DNA of 64,000 nucleotides from Hygrophila difformis (Eukaryota > Streptophyta > Magnoliopsida > Lamiales > Acanthaceae). The translations under genes were made by a program, and so were the position numbers. Below are positions 10,110-21,325 of the stretch, piece after piece; within the stretch, counting starts at the first letter, position 1; each line of letters opens with the position of its first letter. A model generated the notes under the pieces. The model was not told the origin of the DNA. It ran no database searches and saw nothing but the letters and a program-made list of their open reading frames with translations. Location of the stretch: NCBI GenBank assembly GCA_030278955.1, contig JAOANR010000010.1:29246641-29310640 (forward strand). The letters run 5' to 3'.

Positions 10110-10462
10110 AGTATGTCGAGTGACGCATGCACATGCACTTGGGGGGAAACATTTATGAACATTTTAAATTTCTGCATCGTATTACTGTTTTTACCGGGTC
10201 TGTTAAACCCGAGGTTTTGGCCGTGTTGGCCGTGATTACTTTTCCGCTGCATTTACTCTATTTTCGCACATGATGATTATTACTTCCGTATTTTGAATTA
10301 AGTATTATTAAATTCCGGACTCAATGCTGAAATATTTTTAAATCTTTTACGTACCCATAAGCCTTGCATTTCCATAGTGAGTTCGGGAAGCCGTGACTTG
10401 CTAGGGAAATGTGGCGGTGACATCCCGGCCTGGGTTATCAAATCCGGGGGTGTTACATTGGA

Positions 10463-12061
10463 TCAATTTGGGTGTTGGGCTGGAACAGATTGGATTGGAC
10501 TAAAACGCTTTGGACCAAATTAAATTAAATCACCTGTAATTGATTGAAATTAAAAGTGATTAGTGGACCAATTAATTTAATTATAGAAGGAGATAGAATT
10601 AATAATAAGAGAAAATTAAACATAAAAATAAAAATAAAAATATATACATCAAAATATAAAATACAATAAATATGGATATTTGCTCCACTTGATTATTTTG
10701 TTTGTGTTCCATTTAATGGACTCGTGTTCCACCGAACAGATACTACCAAACTATAATTATCAAACGTGGGATTTTTAATACTTTTATCATGTTTTTGGAT
10801 TTTTTAACATAAATTTAATAAAAATAACAATATTTTTATATTTTTCAATACCAGTTTATTATTTATACAAACTTGCAAATATCTGTCAAATTCAACTGCT
10901 TTCTTATTTAAATAAGACCGGAATGCGATCAAATGCCCATGTTTAGACACTGAAATAGATTGAAAATAATGGTCAATTTTGGCCATTATCAACCATCGGT
11001 CGTAGCTGCATGGTTGGAGGAAGTCCGTAAAATCCCGGAGCTTAGGAAACCCGGCAACAAGGCGGTCAAAGCCAAGGTATGAAATTTAGTGCTTAATTTA
11101 ATTATCGGAAGCATGATGGGCTTTAATTGGACTATATTTGATGAAAAATATAAGATGAGGGTCAAAAGTGTAATAGGATAAAAGTTGAAGTCAACTGATG
11201 GGGTCAAAAGTATAATTAGGCAAAGGTTGGTAGGGTCAAGTATAATTCTAAAAAGTCTGAATGGCCTAAAATTGGATAAAAGTGGTTTGTTATGGCCTAA
11301 AATTCATAATTCAAGTTGTCATGGCCTAAACCCTGAAAGGCCTCCTTCTGATGGCCTATTTTGATAATTATCTCTATAAAAAAACAACGAATACGCTATT
11401 CATCTCCTACACCCAAATTACTCAATACTTGTCCTAAAATAACGATCTATTTCTCATTATATGCAAAAAACTATTTTGGGAGAGACGCCCTTAATTACCC
11501 TTGCAGATCCTCAAAGGATTAGTCTTAGGACTAACGTGGCCTGGGGATACCCGATTTCACCAGAAAAATTTTAGTACTAATATTGAAGTACTTTTCTTCT
11601 TCTTTTTTTGGGTAGGGACTTACCTTAGTGCACTATCCCTTTTTTGGGATGGGGACATACCACGTGGTTAAGTCTCCCTACTCCCAACCTATAGGTTGGG
11701 GGCGATTCCCCATTCAGCTCTCTATTCCTCCTATTTATCTCTTTATAATTTGCGTGGCATGAACTTTCACAATTTTTTTCTAGTCTGTATAAACTGTTAA
11801 AAAAAACTATTCTTTATTTTTTTTTTGTGGGTCAATTGACCCACCTTGCGCAAGAGTGGATCCACCAATGTCCATTATGTTTTGGAATGAGTCTGGGTGT
11901 ACAACATACGTCATTTCTTGCCAATAATTTCACTCCGTCATGCCATACACTTTACAGGATATAAACATCCAAAATTTCCTATCGGCAAAAAAAAAATGCT
12001 AACCAAAAATAAATTAAAGCATTTCAATTTCTGTGCAAGATAGGATCGCTGCAATCCCCAA

Positions 12062-12064
<3 letters not shown>
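10463..12064. other. Intergenic DNA, no gene seen
   Basis: AT-rich non-coding sequence. An 18-bp perfect palindrome, CCCAACCTATAGGTTGGG, sits at 11683-11700. No frame longer than a few dozen codons is convincing. Confidence 0.5.
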
Positions 12065-12095
<31 letters not shown>

Positions 12096-12149
12096 GGAAC
12101 GAAGACTTTATTGCATGAACCCGGAACAAGATACAATCAACAAGGCAAC
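12065..12149 (-). mobile_element. Poly(A) tail and 3' end of a retroposed sequence
   Basis: On the minus strand a body ending GCAATAAAGTCTTCGTTCC is followed by about 29 A residues (T at 12065-12093). The AATAAA signal about 15 nt before the tail fits a LINE or processed-transcript 3' end. The body continues past the family A insertion at 31233 (the TSD GCAAC joins them). Its 5' end and identity are not resolved. Confidence 0.5.
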
Positions 12150-12494
12150 TGTAACACCCCGGATTTGATAACCCAGGCCGGGATGTCACCGCCACATCTC
12201 CCTAGCAAGACACGGCTTCCCGAGCTCACTAAGGAAATGCAAGGCTTGTGGGTATATAAAAGATTTAAAACATTTCAAGATTTAGTCCGGAAATTTATAA
12301 TACTTAATTCAAAATACGATAGTAGTAATCATCATGCGCAAAAATAAATAGAGTAAGTGCAGCGGAAAGTAAATCACGGCCGACATGGCCAAGTCCTCGG
12401 GTTTAACAGACCCGGTAAAAACAGTACGATACAGAATTTAAAATGTCCATAATGATTTCCCCCAAGTGCATATGCATGCGTCACTCGACATACT

Positions 12495-12548
12495 CTGTAA
12501 AAGAAAAATGACAACGGTTTATCAGTATAAAAATATACCGAGTAAGTT
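12495..12548 (-). promoter_or_regulatory. Covarying LTR hairpin plus splice-acceptor-like site
   Basis: Stem 12523-12540 (plus strand CAGTATA, AAAA, TATACCG) with CTCTGTAAAAG, i.e. minus-strand CTTTTACAGAG, at 12493-12503. Confidence 0.6.
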
Positions 12549-14747
12549 AATCCCTAAATAACAATTTAAGGGGTTACATGTGTTTAAATCCAAAGATTTT
12601 ACCTTTCATGCATTAATTTAAAAATCCATATTTTATTCGCAGCGGAAAACATGATTAATTTATCCAAGACGAAAATGCATAATTTAAAAGACTAAATTTT
12701 TAAAGCGGAATTTAAAAGCATAATTTAATGACGTAATCTAAGTGCGTAATTTAAAAACATGGTAAATAAGAGTTAAGCGTAATCAACACTCACACAAGTC
12801 TTTTATAATTTATCCCGCAAACTAACGAGGCGATCCAAAACACAGCGCGCGAGATCACTAACGAGGCAATCTCAGATAGTAAGGAGACCACTAACAAGGC
12901 AGTCTCAATGATAATGATTAGCATGAAGATCGGCTCAGCCTAGTGCATGGGATTTTTCGAAAGTTCGTATTTCAAGTGATCAAAAGATTCGATATTGCGT
13001 TTCGTAGTTCGAGTTTTCTCAAGTTCGAAAAATCCGATTTGACGCAGTTTACGCCTTTCTTAATTAAAAATTCATTTTTACACCAAAAATTCTGAAATTT
13101 ACACAGTAGCTCAAAAACACACACACAAAAAACTTTCATGTTTTAAGTTTTTGGAATTAGGGTTTCGAAGTGAGTCAAAATTTGAGTTCTTTACAAAAGA
13201 TAATTTCTTTCTCAAAAACTGATTTCGTCACAGGTTCGTGCGACGCCGATTAAAAATTCATTTCAAAGCCAATTGATCCGAATTTTTACAGGAGATACAC
13301 AACACATTAAGGAACAACTTTTATGTTTTAAGAAATTAGAAATAATGAATTTTAGGTGTTCAAAAATTGACCACAACACGCTGTACACGCGCGGACTCAA
13401 AAGATTGCTTAAAACAGGTTCTGAAATTTGGCCGTTTGACATATCAAATGAACTCCAAAATCCATGAAATTTTATATGCATAATCTAGACACATTTATCT
13501 ACAACTTTTTTTTAGAAATGCAAAGTTAAATCATTCTAAAAATGGGTGAAAAACATGCATCAAGTCGAGTAATGCAATCTGTCAACGGTTTCAAATGTTC
13601 GGTTTGTCACATAAAGTTTTCGGCGAGATTTGGGGTAGCAAATCTTAATGTCAATGGCTGAAATTTGGACAAAAGATGGATTAAAGTCTTAGGAACAAAA
13701 TCTATGTTGAAAAGTTTTCGGTTTGAATTCCCGAAGGTCGAGTTTTAGGCAAGTTTTTGAAATTGGACGAAAATAGGGTTTTTGGAAATCAATTTTTGTT
13801 ACGGGTATAGATCTCGAGTTTTAAACAACAATAAACCACAAAATTTTGTGAGTAAGGTCTTAACTTACTTAGTTAGAGATTTGAGTCGCTGGAATGGGTT
13901 TCCGGGCGTCCTAGGGTTGCGACGAACGGCCAACTTCTCCGATCGCTTTTTGTTCATTTTCCGACGTGAAATCGTAGTAAAGGAAAAGGGTTAGATTTCG
14001 AGTTTCTAAGTGGTATGGACGAACTAACATTAAATCATAGCTTACCAAGAGTCTAGAGGGCAGGGCTTGGTTCTTTTCGCCTCGTCATCGCCAGAATGCT
14101 CGCCGGAAAGTGGTGTCGGAGGAGTTTTGGCTTGGAGAGGAAGTTTGGGAGTGTTTAGGGTTTAGTTTTCTGAAAGTATGGGGAAGGGGGCGCCCAACAC
14201 AGCCCTTATGACCTTCCCCAATGCCTTGATCCGCTTTCCCTCGTTAGGGGACGGATTTTTGGCAAGAAAATCACCATAGAAGGAAAGTTTACACCTTCTG
14301 CACCTCTGGCGCGCTGGTGACACGCACCTATTGCTTTGCCCGCGTGGAGCACGCGCGACCAGGCCTGGAGTCGCGATGCCTCCATCCGCGCGGTGGCCAC
14401 GCGGCGGCGCGCGGCGGGCGCGGGCCGGCCAGACCGGCCGGTTCGGCGTTTCGCGTGTTCCGTCGGGTCTTTCCTTGCTTTCCTCTATCGGTTTTCTACT
14501 CTCTACGTGTTAGCTCGACTCCTCGGGTCGTCTCCGGTTCGGAATCTTCACCTTAAACTTGTTACGAGTTCGGCTTATCGCTCGTAACATTTCCGTGTCC
14601 TAAGTAGTCTAGTTTAAATTAGTTCCAACTCCTCCTATCGTCCTTGCGATTGATCTTGTGATTTAATTTGTAATTTAATTTGTGATTTATTTTGTGATTT
14701 TATTTTATGATTTATTTTGTGACTGAACTTAGAAATTAGTTCCAAGC

Positions 14748-14790
14748 TGCCTACGTACCCTGTGAAGGGATCAAGTCATGACGTAGTTCA
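14748..14790 (-). promoter_or_regulatory. CTACGT hairpin motif, copy 6
   Basis: Near the sense start of the family A 3' LTR. Perfect outer stem CTACGT/ACGTAG and inner CCCT/AGGG with loop GTGA. Confidence 0.75.
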
Positions 14791-14826
14791 AAACAATTTG
14801 AATTTGTTTTTTTCTGGGGTGTTACA

Positions 14827-14841
14827 TCCTCCCCCCTTAAG
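14827..14841 (-). other. Polypurine tract of element A
   Basis: The minus strand reads CTTAAGGGGGGAGGA directly before the 3' LTR start. Confidence 0.85.
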
Positions 14842-14848
14842 AATACAG

Positions 14849-15181
14849 TTATGTCCCCATAACTGTGGCCGGTTCATCTTGGAAGAGGGTAGGGTAACGT
14901 TGTTTCATGTCGGCCTCCAACTCCCACGTTGTCGTCTCCGTCTCGTGTTTGGACCAAAGGACCTTGACCATTCTCACGGTCTTATTCCTCCTTACTCTCT
15001 CCTTTGTGTCAAGTATTCGCACTGGAACTTCCTCGTAACTCAAGTCATCCTCAAATTCGACTTCTTCCGGTTGGAGTATATGGGTCGGATCGTGCACATA
15101 CTTCTTCAATTGGGAGACGTGGATACGTCGTGAACACGAGCAAATTGGGGTGGTGACGCTAGTCAATAAGAGGTTTCCCAC
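14849..15181 (-). pseudogene. Integrase C-terminus/chromodomain remnant (Tekay/Del type)
   Basis: About 110 codons, open only at the C-terminal end of a chromovirus pol. Visible are HVSQLKKYVHDPTHILQPEE, the EVPVRILDTKERVRRNK stretch and VKVLWSKHETETTTWELEAD, the characteristic chromodomain-like tail of Tekay/Del integrases, which guides integration by chromatin marks in intact relatives. Everything upstream (RT, RNase H, integrase core) is missing. The stop lies about 10 bp before the PPT, the normal place for the pol end. The same segment, longer, is kept in element B at 27408-27866 and is very similar, so it was probably inherited from a common autonomous ancestor rather than selected for function. 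Confidence 0.8.
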
Positions 15182-15359
15182 TCTTCACAGAATTTCTTAT
15201 GGTTCCTATGTTTTCTTCGTCCCGAGGGTTTTCTGTTGCCTTACAAAAAGAAAATGCTAGGCAATTCTACTGTCCTTGTCAGGAATGATGTCGGTGATAC
15301 CCCACGTCGTTGTATCTCACCGCCAATGCATGCTCGGGTTAAGTGAGGGGTGTATAGCA

Positions 15360-15601
15360 AAAGAGATTAAGCAAGACAGGAAAAAAAATAAAACTCCCTC
15401 CGGGTCCCGCGCGGTGGCCGCGCGGCGTGGGGCTTCAGCGCGCGGCGAGCGCGCGGCTGCCCCTGTTCGAGAAAATAAGGCTCGCGCGGAGCGCGAGCCA
15501 CTTCCCCCATTTCCCATTCGAGACCGCACCCCCAATTCTCTCTAAATCCGGCGAGTTACCTTCCCGTTTGCTTGATTTCGACTTCAATTTCACTCACCAA
15601 G
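15360..15601 (+). promoter_or_regulatory. GC-rich upstream region and 5' leader exon of the antisense gene
   Basis: Contains a perfect hairpin, GGCTCGCGC + GGA + GCGCGAGCC, at 15479-15499, also present in element B at 26808-26828. A leader exon seems to end CACCAAG|GTATGA at 15601/15602. A core promoter cannot be pointed out. Confidence 0.5.
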
Positions 15602-16221
15602 GTATGAATCTACTAAACCCACTTACTAATTTCAGTTTTTATGCTTTGAATGACTTAATTTGTGAAGAGATTTAGGAATTAGGGTTTATGTACAAAAATT
15701 GGGGGTTTGTTATTTTTAGGCTTGATTTGTGCAAATCAGCAAGTGTACGTGGTAATTGTTGTTACTCTTGTTGCCTTGCTTGTATTTATGCCATAATGTG
15801 TTTATGTTTTTGGCAAATTCTTGTTGGATTTGAATCCTTAGAAAGGCTATGAAGTTTTTGATGTTTGGTTGTTATTGGGGTGTGATTATTAGTTCGTTTC
15901 CTTGTTGTTTGGTGCTGTAAGGAAATGCTGTGTTGTTATTAGAGTGATTGTTTCATTTTGTGGGCAATCTTCCGTGTGTTTGTTAGTAACTTAGGTTTTG
16001 GTTTATTGCGCACATAACGTGCTCGATGAAATGCCACAAAGGTTTTGGGAATTAGTTTGAGCACATCCTTTGCCCAGATTACCTTCCGGTTTGTCTTAGT
16101 GAACAGTAGGATTTGATGTTCTTATGGCGTAGTCACATTGGAAGATTAACTGTCCCTTACGTATTCCTGCTTGAGTTTTGTGTGGAATTTAGTCTTATGA
16201 TTGGTATTGGATGATTTGCAG
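15602..16221 (+). other. Predicted 5'-UTR intron of the antisense gene
   Basis: GTATGA donor at 15602 and GATTTGCAG acceptor at 16221, one base before the start codon G|ATG. Length 620 bp. Element B has a matching intron of 613 bp at 26094-26706 with the same junction (GCAG|GATG), so the exon-intron layout is conserved in both copies. Confidence 0.65.
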
Positions 16222-16222
16222 G

Positions 16223-17542
16223 ATGTTGCTCTTTTTGTGGGTCGTTTTGGCGTCTCTCATGTGTCCTCCGAGGACTAGGAGACGAGTTGCTGATGAGGCT
16301 GGCCCCAGCCATGCCGCTCCGGCGATGCCTGATTTCGATGAGAGCGAGCCAGAGGAGGACGAGGAGCAGCGGGGCCCGAGACTTAAGGGTCTCCCTGACG
16401 AGGTGCGTCCTCACCGGCACGACAGGTTCCGGTTTAGGACGAGGGCTGCCCAGGATTTCTATTTCGACGAGCTTCGTCGAAACAGGGCTTATGTCCCTGA
16501 GAGAGGCATATATCCTCATCATCTGGGCGATGACAGGGTCAGTGCAGTCTTGGAGTATTTGCAGTGGACAGGTCTTGCACGTCATCCCGAGGGCGTTGCC
16601 TCCGGTTATCTGGCTATGGAGGTTATCGCCAACATTGGCGGTCTCGGGGAGGGTGACGACCTATCTCGGGTATGGGTTCGCGGTCGCTATCTCGACTTCA
16701 GTGCTCAGGCGATCAATGTCTATTTTGGCTTGCCTGATGATGGCGCATTCCGCCCACAGCCCGAGGGACGTGTTCTTGCTCCTGCGTGGGATACCTTATG
16801 CACCATAGTGCCTTCTCAGCTCGAGCATGGTCATGAGCTGCGTTTGACGACGATGGACTCCCCTTGGCGAGAGCTTGCTCAGCTATGGTTAGGGCGCGTC
16901 CGGCCGATCACCCGGAGCCACATCGTCTTGGATCACGTCTACGAGACCACTTGCTTTATCGCGTGAGACGGTAGGGTGAATGTAGGAGCTTATATCGAGG
17001 ACAACTTGCGAGGTATGCGGAGAGGACGAGGGAGTAGGGTGATTACCCATGTTCACCTCATCTGTGGATTGTGCGCGGCGCAGGGGATTCGCACGACACC
17101 GGAGACAGATCCGTACGATCTAGTGGCCGGCAGTTGCTACCGTATCCCGACTTACGCTGCCCGGCGTAGCGCCTTACGTCGTGGGGCTCCTCGTGCTGTA
17201 CTGCACCCGCAGCCTGATGATGGCGGCTTGATCCTTGTCGTACCACCGGAGCAGCCACCCCCTCCTCCAGTAGTTCCACCTCCTGCAGTGGCACCTCAGG
17301 GACAGGAGATGGCTCAGATGCTGCAGATGATGCAGGAGATGCGGGTCGGTATGGATGCCGGGTTTGCAGCTGGGCAGGCTCGTTACGATGCCATAGACGC
17401 TAGGTTGGACTTCTACCAGACCCGTATGGACTCGTTTGCTACGAGGCAGGCTCAGCAGCAGGCCACCATGTCCGACATGTATGCCTATGTGCGGCAGATG
17501 GATGACTACATGCGTCGGCAGTTCCCGCCTCCCGATCAGTGA
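16223..17542 (+). pseudogene. Antisense ORF of element A: putative plant transposon protein domain
   Basis: 439 codons from ATG at 16223 with a single in-frame TGA at 16964-16966 (about residue 248). The N terminus is hydrophobic (LLFLWVVLASLM), then an acidic linker. Residues ~50-330 contain QDFYFDELRRNRAYVPERG, WVRGRYLDFSAQAINVYFGL and VITHVHLICGLCAAQGI, which fit the domain of unknown function named putative plant transposon protein (Pfam, from memory). A proline-rich linker and a C-terminal helical repeat ending DDYMRRQFPPPDQ follow. The copy in element B (24770-26092) has an arginine codon at the TGA position, so the stop is a C-to-T type nonsense change. Transcription would be antisense to the retroelement and convergent with the coiled-coil ORF. 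Function is not known. Confidence 0.75.
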
Positions 17543-18342
17543 TGTTTTCCCTTCCCTGTTTGCATTTTCGTTTAGGTTCTGCATTAGACGTACTTTGTTT
17601 AGTTTCCTCCTTATGAGAACGTTTCTGTTGTCTGGGTTTTGTGGTTTATATTTTCGTTGTGTTATTGCTTAGTTATGTGTTTGACATGTGTTAGTAGTTT
17701 ATTGCTGTTTAGAAACATGGTTCAATTGTTCTGCCTATTTTATGGTTTGAGATGTTCTGGATTTACTGTTACCTTCCTATCGTATCTACATGTGTGTGGG
17801 TTGCCCAACAATACTTGCGCCGTTGCTTGACTAAACCGCTACAAGGAGCTTGGATAAACTAGTGTGATAAGATATACGGGGTAGAGTTTACATGTTAAAT
17901 AAATAACTGGTTGCAAGGGAAAAATTTTATTGAATGAAGATTAGTTTTTTTTTTTTAATAGGTATCAATTTATTGGGGTCTGGTTGTAGAGGTTGCTGGA
18001 ACTTAGGTAAAATTTATTTATTTATTTATTTATTTTTTTTCGTGGAGACCCTAGGGTCTAAAGTTTCAGGGTTTAGGGTTAGGGTGCCCTTGTTTAATTG
18101 TTAACTCTATAATTTATTTATTTTTACTTTGTTCCCTTGTTCGATGGAGTTTCATCAACGTAATAAATAAAATGTAAGGAACAATTTAGATGTCCTCGCA
18201 TATAAGATAAAAGCTTGTAATTTTATTCCTCCAGGGAAAAAAACTCTTATTGGTTACAAGCATTCGAAATGGGAATAGGAGTGCTGCTAATAGTACGGAA
18301 AGGGAAATATACTACTAATAGTGCGTAGCTGGATCACTAAAT
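17543..18342. other. Spacer between convergent ORFs
   Basis: AT-rich, with TTTA repeats near 18006-18035 and a short TTTAGGGTTAGGG stretch near 18070. It presumably holds the 3' ends of both convergent transcripts; no gene is seen. Confidence 0.4.
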
Positions 18343-18741
18343 CTAAAACGAGTGGGTAGGCTCGGCCTTGATGGGATCATCCTCATCGCTCGACACGTCG
18401 ATGGGCATGGCGACATTGGGGGCAGGCCCCGGGTTCTGAAGAACCGCCCCATCCACGTCCTGGGCTAGGTTAGTCAGTTCCCAGCCCAGGGTCTCTATCT
18501 GCTCCTCCAAGTCATCTCCCTTGTCTTGGAGCTGGGCCACTTGGGCTTGGAGGTGTGTGACTTGCTCCTGCAGCTGGGTTATGTGGTGATGGTTTGTTTC
18601 CCTAAGGTGACCCACATGGGCCAGGTTACCCTCCAACTGTCCTACCCGCGTCTTGAAATAATTGATATGCTGTTGGGACTCGAGGTACGCATTCATCAGT
18701 TTTACCATCAGGTTGATCATGTTTGCATTTGGTTCGGCCAT
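18343..18741 (-). CDS. Coiled-coil ORF of element A, unknown function
   Basis: 132 residues, complete, starting about 350 bp inside the PBS where gag would normally lie. The N terminus (NANMINLMVKLMNAYLES) resembles its homolog in element B. Residues ~30-95 are a strong heptad-rich coiled coil full of QLQxQ and LExxL repeats, so it probably oligomerises. The C terminus is acidic, with PIDVSSDEDDP, shared with B as SSDEDDP and similar to a SUMO-interacting motif followed by acidic residues. No zinc knuckle or capsid domain is seen. It may be a reduced or replacement gag-like protein for particle assembly, but that is inference. Conservation of both ends in A and B suggests the ORF was maintained. 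Confidence 0.7.
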   Translation of the reverse strand: MAEPNANMINLMVKLMNAYLESQQHINYFKTRVGQLEGNLAHVGHLRETNHHHITQLQEQVTHLQAQVAQLQDKGDDLEEQIETLGWELTNLAQDVDGAVLQNPGPAPNVAMPIDVSSDEDDPIKAEPTHSF

Positions 18742-19086
18742 CTAATGTCAACAAGGTAAGTTAGAGTTAGAACATGTGTTAGGCATGATTAGTTAGGTAC
18801 GAATTTAAATCTACATGCAACATGCAAGTGCAAGTCCCCCTTTTCCCCATTTAAAAATGCAATCTATCCATGTATTTTAAAATGAATCCACTATATGGGT
18901 AAGAATAAAAGTTGGGCCTCTATAGTGGGCCAAAAATTTAATATTTCTTTTGGGCTAAGATTTTGGGCTATGTAAAAATAAGCTCTTGGGCTAAAATAAT
19001 ACTAGTAGTCAAAATAGCAAATTTTAAAAATAATACTTGGGTTTTAAAAATAATGGCTTAAAATAGTAGTAGCTTAAAAATTTCCG

Positions 19087-19099
19087 GGCTCTGATACCA
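19087..19099 (-). other. Primer-binding site of element A
   Basis: The minus strand reads TGGTATCAGAGCC, matching the 3' end of initiator tRNA-Met, three bases inside the 5' LTR end at 19103. Confidence 0.9.
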
Positions 19100-19102
19100 A
19101 CT

Positions 19103-21325
19103 TGTAACACCCCGGATTTGATAACCCAGGCCGGGATGTCACCGCCACATCTCTCTAGCAAGACACGGCTTCCCGAGCTCACTAAGGAAATGCAAGGCTT
19201 GTGGGTATGTAAAAGATTTAAAACATTTCAAGATTTAGTCCGGAAATTTATAATACTTAATTCAAAATATGATAGTAGTAATCATCATGCGCGAAAATAA
19301 ATAGAGTAAGTGCAGCGGAAAGTAAATCACGGCCGACATGGCCAAGTCCTTGGGTTTAACAGACCCGGTAAAAACAGTACGATGCAGAATTTAAAATGTC
19401 CATAATGATTTCCCCCAAGTGCATATGCATGCGTCACTCGACATACTCTGTAAAAGAAAAATGACAACGGTTTATCAGTATAAAAATATACCGAGTAAGT
19501 TAATCCCTAACTAACAATTTAAGGGGTTACATGTGTTTAAATCCAAAGATTTTACCTTTCATGCATTAATTTAAAAATCCATATTTTATTCGCAGCGGAA
19601 AACATGATTAATTTATCCAAGACGAAAATGCATAATTTAAAAGACTAAATTTTTAAAGCGGAATTTAAAAGCATAATTTAATGACGTAATCTAAGTGCGT
19701 AATTTAAAAACATGGTAAATAAGAGTTAAGCGTAATCAACACTCACACAAGTCTTTTATAATTTATCCCGCAAACTAAGAAGAGGACACCATATCGGGAG
19801 ATCACTAACGAGGCAATCTCAACATAGGACCACTAACGAGGCAGTCCACAACAATGGGAGACCACTAACGTGGCAGTCTCAAAAGATAGTAGGACCACTA
19901 ACGAGACGATCCAAAACACAGCGCACGAGATCACTAACGAGGCAATCTCAGATAGTAAGGAGACCACTAACGAGGCAGTCTCAAAGATAATGATTAGCAT
20001 GAAGATCGGCTCAGCCTAGTGCACGGGATTTTTCGAAAGTTCGTATTTCAAGTGATCAAAAGATTCGATATTGCGTTTCATAGTTCGAGTTTTCTCAAGT
20101 TCGAAAAATCCGATTTGACGCAGTTTACGCCTTTCTTAATTAAAAATTCATTTTTACACCAAAAATTCTGAAATTTACACAGTAGCTCAAAAACACACAC
20201 ACGAACAACTTTCATGTTTTAAGTTTTTGGAATTAGGGTTTCGAAGTGAGTCAAAATTTGAGTTCTTTACAAAAGATAATTTCTGTCTCAAAAACTGATT
20301 TCGTCACAGGTTCGTGCGACGCCGATTAAAAATTCATTTCAAAGCCAATTGATCCGAAATTTTTACAGGAGATACACAACACATTAAGGAACAACTTTCA
20401 TGTTTAAGAAATTAGAAATAATGAATTTTAGGTGTTCAAAAATCGACCACAACACGCTGTACACGCGCGGACTCAAAAGATTGCTTAAAACAGGTTTTGA
20501 AATTCGGCCGTTTGACATATCAAATGAACTCCAAAATCCATGAAGTTTTATATGCATAATCTAGACACATTTATCTACAACTTTTGTTTGAAATACAAAG
20601 TTATATCATTCTAAAAACGGGTGAAAAACATGCATCAAGTCGAGTAATGAAATCTGTCAACGGTTTCAAATGTTCGGTTTGTCACAGAAAGTTTACGGCA
20701 AGATTTGGGGTAGCAAATCTTAATGTCAATGGCTGAAATTTGGAGACAAGATAGAATAAGTCTTAGGAACAAAATCTATGTTGAAAAGTTTTCGGTTTGA
20801 ATTCCCGAAGGTCGAGTTTTAGGCGAGTTTTTGAAATTGGACGAAAATAGGGTTTTTGGAAATCGATTTTTGTTACGGGTATAGATCTCGAGTTTTAAAC
20901 AACAATAAACCACAAAATTTTGTGAGTAAGGTCTTAACTTAGTAAGAGATTTGAGTCGCTGGAATGGGTTTCCGGGCGTCCTAGGGTTGCGACGAACGGC
21001 CAACTTCTCCGATCGCTTTTTGTTCGTTTTTCGACGTGAAATCGTAGTAAAGGAAAAGGGTTAGATTTCGAGTTTCTAAGTGGTATGGACGAATTAAAAC
21101 ATTAAATCATAGCTTACCAAGAGTCTAGAGGGCAGGGCTTGGTTCCTTTCGCCTCGTCGTCGCCGGAATGCTCGCCGGAAAGTGGTGTCGGAGGAGTTTT
21201 GGCTTGGAGAGGAAGTTTGGGAGTGTTTAGGGTTTAGTTTTCTGAAAGTATGGGGAAGGGGGCGCCCAACACAGCCCTTATGACCTTCCCCAATGCCTTG
21301 ATCCGCTTGCCCTCGTTAGGGGACT
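19103..21325 (-). mobile_element. Family A 5' LTR, 3' portion
   Basis: Matches 12150 onward at high identity. The LTR is cut at 21325 by element B and continues at 30653. Contains a minisatellite of about six units at 19795-19985 and the acceptor hairpin (stem 19476-19493). A donor-like GGTAAG on the minus strand at 21117 could pair with the acceptor at 19448, giving a ~1.67-kb intron. Confidence 0.9.
19448..19501 (-). promoter_or_regulatory. Covarying LTR hairpin plus splice-acceptor-like site
   Basis: Identical to the copy in the 3' LTR at 12495-12548, as expected for an LTR pair. Confidence 0.6.

Larger units (their letters stand above)
7825..10457 (+). mobile_element. Family A solo LTR with perfect TSD
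   Basis: The LTR starts TGTAACACCCGAG and ends CCGGGGGTGTTACA, flanked by direct repeats TTGGA at 7820-7824 and 10458-10462. There is no PBS, internal region or second LTR, so this is the product of LTR-LTR recombination. It is 2633 bp. Compared with the family A LTRs at 12150-14826 and 19103-31232, the segment from about 8062 to 9420 is in the opposite orientation, while both ends are colinear. It holds the CTACGT hairpin near its start, a 30-40-bp tandem array at 9535-9777 and the acceptor hairpin near 10060. Confidence 0.9.
12150..14826 (-). mobile_element. Family A 3' LTR
   Basis: 2677 bp. Sense start at 14826 (TGTAACACCCCAG after the PPT) and sense end at 12150. Contains the acceptor hairpin (12495-12548), about three minisatellite units (12825-12925) and GC-rich palindromes near 14340-14440. 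It is shorter than its partner 5' LTR mostly through fewer minisatellite units. Confidence 0.9.
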
